From: Galaxea fascicularis
Taxonomy: Eukaryota; Cnidaria; Anthozoa; Scleractinia; Euphylliidae
Assembly (NCBI GenBank): GCA_948470475.1
Contig: OX419338.1
Span: forward strand, 35,722,095 to 35,786,094
Direction of reading: 5' to 3'
Length of the DNA stretch: 64,000 bases
Position 1 is the stretch's first letter. Each line of letters starts with the position of its first letter. The notes beneath the pieces were generated by a model, which was not told the DNA's origin, ran no database searches, and saw only the letters and a program-made list of their open reading frames with translations. Below are positions 57,284 through 64,000 of the stretch, one piece after another. The translations under genes were made by a program, and so were the position numbers.

Positions 57284-60200
57284 ATGTCCTGGTTGTTTGG
57301 AGTCAACAAACCTCCTCCGCAAGGGGAAGGACCACCCGTGATCCCGGGACCGCCCGGGGAAGGTGATAAGAGTGCCGGTGATGGCGAAGGTAAGGATGAC
57401 ACCTCCGAAGGCAAAGCTGCGCCTGTTTGGAGAAGCTTTGACCCTTCAGGGCTCGAGAGAGCTGCAAAAGCGGCAAGGGAGCTGGAGAAATCACGTAAGT
57501 ACACGAAAAACTTTACCTTTGTCACTTAAAAATGGCGATTGAAGAAATAGCTTGAAATAGCTTGATTACAACAGCTGATCAAACGTCTGTGTATTGGTAT
57601 GGTGTATTTCACAGCAAGTAAGTCATAAAATTTATTTAAAGAGGGTAACATGTGCCAGTGAAACTGATAAGCCACTAGCACTCCATATTTAAACTAAGAA
57701 TGATACAGAAAAATAGAAAATATACACTGTAAAATGACAGTTTTTGAACGAACAGTGTATTCGATTATTGTTCTGTGGCATATGTCCATCCTTATATTTT
57801 ATTGTGTACCCCCAATTAAGCATATTAGTTTTAAGTTATAACTGAATGTTTCCTACTCTGTCCCCACTTGTCTTTCGGCTCTTGCAAGAAGGCCTCCCTA
57901 GCACTTGATAGCCTTCTCGTTTTTGGAGCTGTAATCCTCACCATCTTATCACAATGATATTTTAACTCTATTGCTCTATGATATTCTGTAAACAATTTAT
58001 GACATCCCCAGCCCAGGCATATTTTAGGGTATGTGTGAGCTGAGTATTCATGGGTTATGAACAAGGAGATTACGGAGTCAGACACAATGTACGTGACCAA
58101 AGGGGTGGGTGATGCGCAGAAAGACGAAGGAGTAGGGGCCCTTCCCTTTTCCCTTTGATTCATTCCAATGGTTTGAAAATCCAAGATGGCAACCTAATAT
58201 ACTAATAACTTAATTTTAAATGGCATTCACCTGCCAAACAAGCACCTGCAGTGGAGTCTTCAGCATTCCCTATGATATTCTTTTAAAAAAAGCTAATGAA
58301 TAGAGATACGTCTTTTTTTCTTTCACTCAGTTATATTGTTCTTCAGCAGAGTTGCCTGTTTTCGCAGTAGCCATACAAATACATGCATCTCTGTGTTTTC
58401 AGCCTGGTTTTCATGTTTCAAAAAACTCGCCATTTGCTTTTGTGTCAGATGTTAATGACACTACTGGCAGTAATCATTATTGTTCTGGGAAAATTCTGTT
58501 GTCTTCATCATCAGTTACTGTTGGGGGTCAAAATGAATTGTTCTTTCTCGGGACAAGATAAAATGGCTGCAAAACTTTGGGAATGGGGTTAAATGGCATT
58601 GGTGGGATGGTGGCAAGAGTGAGAAATAGCAGGCAATTTTGTAATGTTGTAGAACATTAATTCTCATGGTAATAAAACAAAAGAGATGGAGCATACCAAG
58701 GCAGATGTGGAGGTAGGAAACAGAGGACATATTCAATGAGCATGGAATAATCACAATTTTTTGTATGTTTTATTTGATCATTGTTTAGATCATTCAAAAG
58801 AAGCTCTGGAGATGGCTCGATTACAGGAATCAACAAAACAGTTGGAACAACAGCGTAAAATTAAGGTACTAAAGTACATTGTGAAATAAACAAAGAGTAA
58901 CAGCATGGTGTTTGTATTTTGAAGAAAAAGTGAGTAAAAAGGAATAGAAGTTGAGCAGTAGGGGATTTCAGAATCTGTGTGGATACATGCTGACTGCTCT
59001 TCCTGATTGCTTGAATTTTTTCTGGAAGGCTGATCTTTCTCTTGTCTTCGAGACAAAATTTAATGGGCATTAATTTCAATCTTTATTGGTATTAAATTTC
59101 TAATTATTATCAATTTACTGCCAATATTTCATAATAGAATATAATGGTCAACATTATTAATAAAATGAACCTGAAAGCAAAAACCTCTTACATGTAGTTA
59201 CATTGTGATAGGGAGATGGTAAAGCATTAGGAAGCCCTCAGCAGTGTTTGTGTACAGTGTGTTGCATCCTTTAATCAACCACTTAAAACTTGTGATAATA
59301 TAAAAGTGCTAGCACTTCCCTTCCATTCATGAGTAACAATATTCAAAGTCTCATTGATCCAGAATGAACTTGTGAAATTTACTTGCTTCGTACTTGTGAA
59401 ATTGGTGCTCACATAATTATTAACAATGAACATGATTTATTTGTCATTTAGGAGTTTGAAACAAATATTGAAGCCATGAAGCTGGACAAAACAAGAGTTG
59501 AACAAGAAGAGAAAAGAAAAACCCTGGCTGCAGAAACCCAACAGCATCAACAGGTACAAAAACAGAAATGAAACAATGGAACTCATGATCAGGGAAATTT
59601 ATTCCTCAAATATGATAGGAAAAAAGACTTTCACCATCATTAAAACTTATGTGAATGATGTACATGAAATAAATCATATACGGAACTGCGGAAATGAAAT
59701 CAAATGAAGGATGATCCTCACAGTTGTGAACGCAGTTTAAGCAATTGTGTGAAGAGGGCCTCAGACCTCTTTATGCAATTGCTTAAATTGCATTCACAAC
59801 TGTGAGAATCATCCTTCATTTGATAAAAACTTGTATAACATTGTAATATTTAAAGAGGAAATAGTGTAGATAAAATACAAATTCTTTGTTCTTCAAAGTA
59901 CATTGTATGGTTTGCGCTAACCCAGGTTAAATGCCATAACAACCTATAGGGTTAAATACAACTTATCCAATTGTTAGCGCGAACCTTGCTTCAAAGAACT
60001 CAGACCTGCCTGATAGATTATTGAAGTGCACTGATATTTGCCCTAAGAACTGAAAAAGATTAAAAATTAAACGTTTTGCCTCAGGCCGCTCAACCTGGGA
60101 AGATGATTTACTGCTGTTATATTTTTCAAATATTTAATTTTGTTCACAGCGAGCTCAGTACCAAGACCAGTTAGCTAGGAAACGTTATGATGATCAACTT

Positions 60201-63200
60201 GTACAACAGGTAAGAACTATGAAAATTAATGTGATTCAACCAACACTGTCACACACAATCTCAGAAAAAGAAACTCTGGTTCTCCCAACAGGATTCAAAC
60301 CTAGGACCTTCCATTTACTAGTTTGGATGTTTCATTGTTCGTTTTTTCCAGTCTATATTTACTTGTATTTATGGTCTATTTATTATGTATATTAATTTTG
60401 ATTCTGTTTCATCCCAGCGAAGAATGAATGAGGAAAATTTAGCTAAACAAGAAGAATCTGTCAGGAAACAAGAGGCTATGAAGCGAGGTAGCTTACTTGC
60501 CTTTCATCTTTCACTGCGCATCTTCCTGTTTGACGTGGCTGCGGAGGTCAACTATTCCCTTAGGCAGCATGTGTTCATGTGATCTTGTTGCTTGACTACA
60601 ATAATAATAATAATAATAATAAATACTTAATTGATTACTCCCCCAGAGGAGCTTTTCATGGACTATGAAACAAATAAACAAACAAAATTAATGAGAACAA
60701 TAGAGATAAGAATCCCAACTGGCAGGAGGCAGACCAGTTGGCTATTTACAAGGATGACCGAGGAATTGAACCGGGCACTTACCCAGAACAACACCAGCTG
60801 GTGGCCAGAGCAGGATTTGAATGTGGGTCACCACATTAAAATTCAGTGCCCTAAACCACCAATATAGTAGCTATTTACATGGATGTCCAAGGAGTTGAAC
60901 CAGGGACTACCCGGAACACCTAGTGGCTGGAGCAGGTTTTGAATCAAGGTGACACCACATTAAAATCCAGTGCCCTTAACCACTCGACCATACTGTCTCC
61001 ACATGTACTGCCCATCTACATTTTGTACCCAGTATGCATCGATAATATTATCATATTATTATTGAAGAAAGTAAACTTGTTTGTTGTGTTTTCAGGCACA
61101 GTTGAGTATGAAGCTAAGTTGAAACATGACAATGAGATGAAAAGGCTGGAGGCAGAACTCCGTGGAAAGTAATTGGGAAAATCTTTGTTTTGATTTAATG
61201 AGATATTGGTTTCAAAAATTCGAGAACAAGAGTTTATATTTTTTAATGTCTACATCAAATAAAGAAATGTGCAGATTTCATTCACTTATAGCTGTAAATC
61301 AAGACCCTTCTACATATAGTAATAGAATTTGCAAGATCATTTGAATTATAGTATAATAGTAGATAATTCAGAATTTCCTATAGCTTCTTTTTTAGAATGC
61401 TCCTCTTTTCTCCTGAAATTGAGATTTCATTCACATAAAAATTCATTCAAATATTTCTCCAAATTAAGCAGCTTTTAAATAGGCCATCATTTTACATAAC
61501 AAGCCTGGACGCAACTTAAGCATAACAAAGTCAACACTACATTTCAGAGCAAAGATAGAACGTGAAAATAAGGATATCAAGCTGGAGAAAATCAGGGTGA
61601 AGGCTGCGGAACAAAGGGAAACTGTTCTCCAGTCAATCAAGTAAGCAGTGCTTGATGGTGTATACTGTATATCTTGTGTTGGTAGCCATGGGCTGGTATT
61701 TAGAGCAGGATATTTAGAGCTTAATATATACTGTAGTTCAATCCCAGCTGCTTTGACAGAAAACAGTGTATTGGTAATACCCCAACAGCTGGAATCCATG
61801 CATGGCTACCTTTTACACTCCCTCCACATACTTCAAAATGTACTGACATCCTTGACGGTGATTCCCAGGTTTACGTTTGAACTCGAGCAGCATCAAGGGG
61901 CAACTCAGTCACTAAGAATTGGTGATTTAAATTGTTTCAAGATGCAATTTATTCAAACGCAAATTAAGTTTCAAATGATTGCAATTTAATTTTATTCTCC
62001 AGGACAGCTGGAAGCATTCTTGGGGCAGGATTTGATGCATTTATCTCTGATTGGGATAAAATCTCAGCCACTGTAAGTGAAAAGTTTAATGACTTTACAC
62101 AATGTAGGTACAGTGTCAGTGTCTGTCTATTTTGAACTGATAAGTGTGTTAATGTTCTCTTCAGGCTGCTGGATTAACCCTTCTTGCTCTTGGTGTCTAC
62201 GCTGCAAAATATGGTACTGGAGTCGGTGCCAGGTCAGGTTTGCATCTCTTGCTAAATCCTGCCTTACAGGGCGTGAAGTATTCATCTTGAATTTCGTGAT
62301 TACACCAGATATTCAAAATTCACCACCAAGCCTTCCGTGACTATATGTACATTTCAAAATCCAGGGCTTTATTAGCTATGTATGTCACCTCATGTCCTGA
62401 TTTTTTTTGTATCTGTTCAGATTTATTGAAGCACGGTTAGGAAAGCCAAGTCTTGTCCGTGACACATCAAGGTTGAGCGTTTTTGGTGCTGTAAGACACC
62501 CTGTACAGGTAAACTTCATTACTGAAATTTCTTGGATTTTTGTAAATGAGATTTTACTGTCTGATCAGTAAAATACTGTTAATGGAACGTGACTCACGAT
62601 AAGTAAGCCATTCATGGCGCACTGCTACTAGGTAGTCCAATGTCCAAGGTCACGACAATCAATGGTTTCGTTGTAGCTAAGTCTTAGATAAAAGCCTTGT
62701 TCTTAGTTAGCATATTATATCGAACAACAGCATTGGCCGTATCTATTAAGGCTCCATTGATAACTGCCAAAGTACACGTGTAGGTCTAGACGTTGCATGG
62801 TACGGTCCTCGTAACTGGCTATGTAGTAGACACTTCCTTGCTATAAAAGCTTAAGCAAACCGTCCAAGGTTCACTTGGCATTTCTCTCGTACAGAGCATT
62901 GAGTAGTTTACTAGCGTTTCGTAAAAATTTCCCTCCCTCCCTTTGGAGATGGGTTGGGCGCCTTGGGTTCGTTTTGCGCTTCAATAAAATTGGGTTACTC
63001 CTACGTGGTGCGCTTAAGTCTGCGCAGCGACTTCCCCCAAGCTCGTTGGCTCCTTTGCCTTTCTCATTGCCTGCTAACCAATACTCTTGTCCGATCCAGC
63101 ACGTGCTGTTTTGCATTCAGCTCGTAGTGCTGGGGAGATAAGTGAGGTTGTTTTACGTCACACAATCCGGAAGTCGTATAGACTAACCAGCCGCAGGGCA

Positions 63201-63874
63201 TTGTACCCCTCAATAACGCCATCTTGTGTTGTGTTTTCACTCTGTTTCTTTTCGCGCCATGCGCTTCACGTAAGTGTGCAGCAATTAAGTTACACTACAG
63301 GAACAGGGACATTAATCATTTTTAACTTTTTTGTGATCTCTGAAACTTACAAATTATTTTGTTCTAAGGATTTTCAATGTCATTTTCCCGCAGTCTTTTA
63401 GAAAGTTATTTGTTAATTATGAAGACTCTTTACAAGGAATAATTTTGAAGGTAAGCTAATAAATACTTGTTAGCATTAGTGGCCAAAACATAACAGTTTA
63501 CTTCAACAGGCATAAGTTTTCTTTCGGTAAGTTTTGCACTAAGTATTCGTACAAAAGTTACTGGTATTAACTAAATCAATTGTTGAGGTGCTGAATTCTT
63601 GTGGTGCGTTCTTTCAACCTCAACGCCTGCTGGGTTTCTGCTATCTCTGATACAATCTCCAAGGCGTGTCACATGAAAGTGGAAGTGATTTAGATGGAGA
63701 TGTGGAAGCATCAAATTTTTGATAGATGTATTTGTAATATCATTGCAGCCGTCGCTGGAAACTCGGCTCCAAGAAGTAAGCAAAGCCACAGCAAACACAA
63801 AAAAGAATAAAGGATTTTACAGAAACCTGCTGTTTTATGGACCACCAGGAACCGGAAAAACCATGTTTGCAAAG
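57284..63874 (+). CDS. ATAD3: ATAD3, mitochondrial inner-membrane AAA+ ATPase, cut off by the window end
   Basis: Twelve exons: 57284-57494, 58789-58865, 59452-59553, 60150-60209, 60418-60487, 61096-61168, 61548-61640, 62003-62072, 62165-62232, 62421-62508, 63394-63450, 63749-63874. All are GT-AG and in phase, giving the first 365 residues. The protein starts MSWLFG, has a Gly/Pro-rich segment, then [20 protein letters not shown] long charged coiled coil follows to about residue 240 ([37 protein letters not shown]). Next are [20 protein letters not shown], a membrane segment about 253-272, [19 protein letters not shown] and the Walker A loop GPPGTGKT at 354-361. Walker B and the rest of the AAA+ domain lie beyond the window. 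ATAD3 spans the inner membrane and links nucleoids, cristae and contact sites. ATG 57284 is used because MSWLFG is the conserved start. Confidence 0.95.
59700..59823. mobile_element. 124-bp palindromic element in ATAD3 intron 3
   Basis: TCAAATGAAGGATGAT at 59700 is mirrored by ATCATCCTTCATTTGA ending at 59823. Arms continue through CTCACAGTTGTGAA and GCAATTG to a small centre (GAGGGCCTCAGACCTC). Arms are about 50 bp, near perfect. No coding capacity. Confidence 0.85.
59909..59985. repeat. 77-bp hairpin repeat in ATAD3 intron 3
   Basis: GGTTTGCGCTAAC at 59909 pairs with GTTAGCGCGAACC ending at 59985; GGTTAAAT-like blocks occur in the loop. It may be a small MITE; the family is not identified. 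Confidence 0.65.
60599..60622. repeat. (AAT)n microsatellite in ATAD3 intron 5
   Basis: About eight AAT units. Confidence 0.9.
60690..61003 (-). mobile_element. tRNA-derived SINE, family B, two adjoining copies in ATAD3 intron 5
   Basis: On the minus strand both copies read as the family B head and body seen at 47149-47400. The first (about 60690-60870) has AAGAATCCCAACTGGCAGGA on the plus strand, the complement of the same phrase in the 47-kb copy, and then the box B complement. The second (about 60865-61003) is shorter and ends with the full head complement (TTAACCACTCGACCATACTG). Either a tandem insertion or a partial dimer could explain this. Confidence 0.75.
62509..63393. other. ATAD3 intron 10, no other feature seen
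   Basis: 885 bases between two ATAD3 exons. Overlapping open frames on both strands at 62871-63141 and one at 63087-63401 show no recognisable domain. Confidence 0.5.
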
Positions 63875-63919
63875 GTGAGAATAATGATTGACTGATCGCG
63901 CATGATGATGATGTCGGTA

Positions 63920-63950
<31 letters not shown>

Positions 63951-63953
63951 TCG
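63920..63953. repeat. (GACGAT)n microsatellite after ATAD3 exon 12
   Basis: Five consecutive CGATGA units and a degenerate edge, in the intron after the Walker A exon. Confidence 0.9.
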
Positions 63954-64000
63954 TGATTCTCTCGGCAACAATAGTCAGGGACCCGTTTCTCGAAACTCCC

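Noticed and set aside
57021..57284. 87-codon plus-strand frame just before ATAD3
   Set aside because: It ends at the ATAD3 start, has no recognisable domain and lies in the expected promoter/5' UTR.

Overview
This is a 64 kb piece of animal genomic DNA. The genes have GT-AG introns, are widely spaced in AT-rich DNA, and sit among many short inverted-repeat elements, SINEs and minisatellites. The gene set (FoxQ2, an invertebrate-type CAMTA, an orphan class A GPCR) and the style of the repeats suggest a cnidarian, most likely a stony coral. That assignment is an inference from gene content and repeat style, not from a database match.

Layout. From 1 to 22.6 kb there is one convincing gene, a single-exon rhodopsin-family GPCR on the minus strand (3477-4508). 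The rest is non-coding DNA with several palindromic elements and a degenerate satellite. An apparently single-exon forkhead gene of the FoxQ2 type lies at 22653-23675 on the plus strand. From 23.7 to 38.2 kb there is no intact gene. That stretch holds a decayed non-LTR reverse transcriptase, two SINE copies, several foldback elements and a tandem repeat field. From 38270 to 49463 on the minus strand lies CAMTA, a calmodulin-binding transcription activator, rebuilt here as ten coding exons with consistent phase (CG-1, TIG, ankyrin and IQ regions); its extreme C-terminus is not resolved. Between CAMTA and the next gene is a composite inverted-repeat element of about 1.4 kb carrying a tRNA-like sequence in each arm. 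A synaptobrevin/VAMP gene (54257-56819, minus, five exons found, N-terminus missing) and an ATAD3 gene (57284 to beyond 63874, plus, twelve exons found, cut off by the window end just after Walker A) are arranged head to head.

The genes do not form a pathway. FoxQ2 and CAMTA are nuclear transcription factors, VAMP is a vesicle SNARE, ATAD3 is a mitochondrial membrane AAA+ ATPase, and the GPCR is a surface receptor. The most unusual material is in the repeats: a tRNA-bearing inverted-repeat element whose two arms differ by a compensatory base-pair change, a nested palindrome built from that element's own end, one dispersed repeat lying just upstream of 3' splice sites in two different genes, and several small elements that enclose minisatellites. 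I found no clear evidence of a new multi-gene system.
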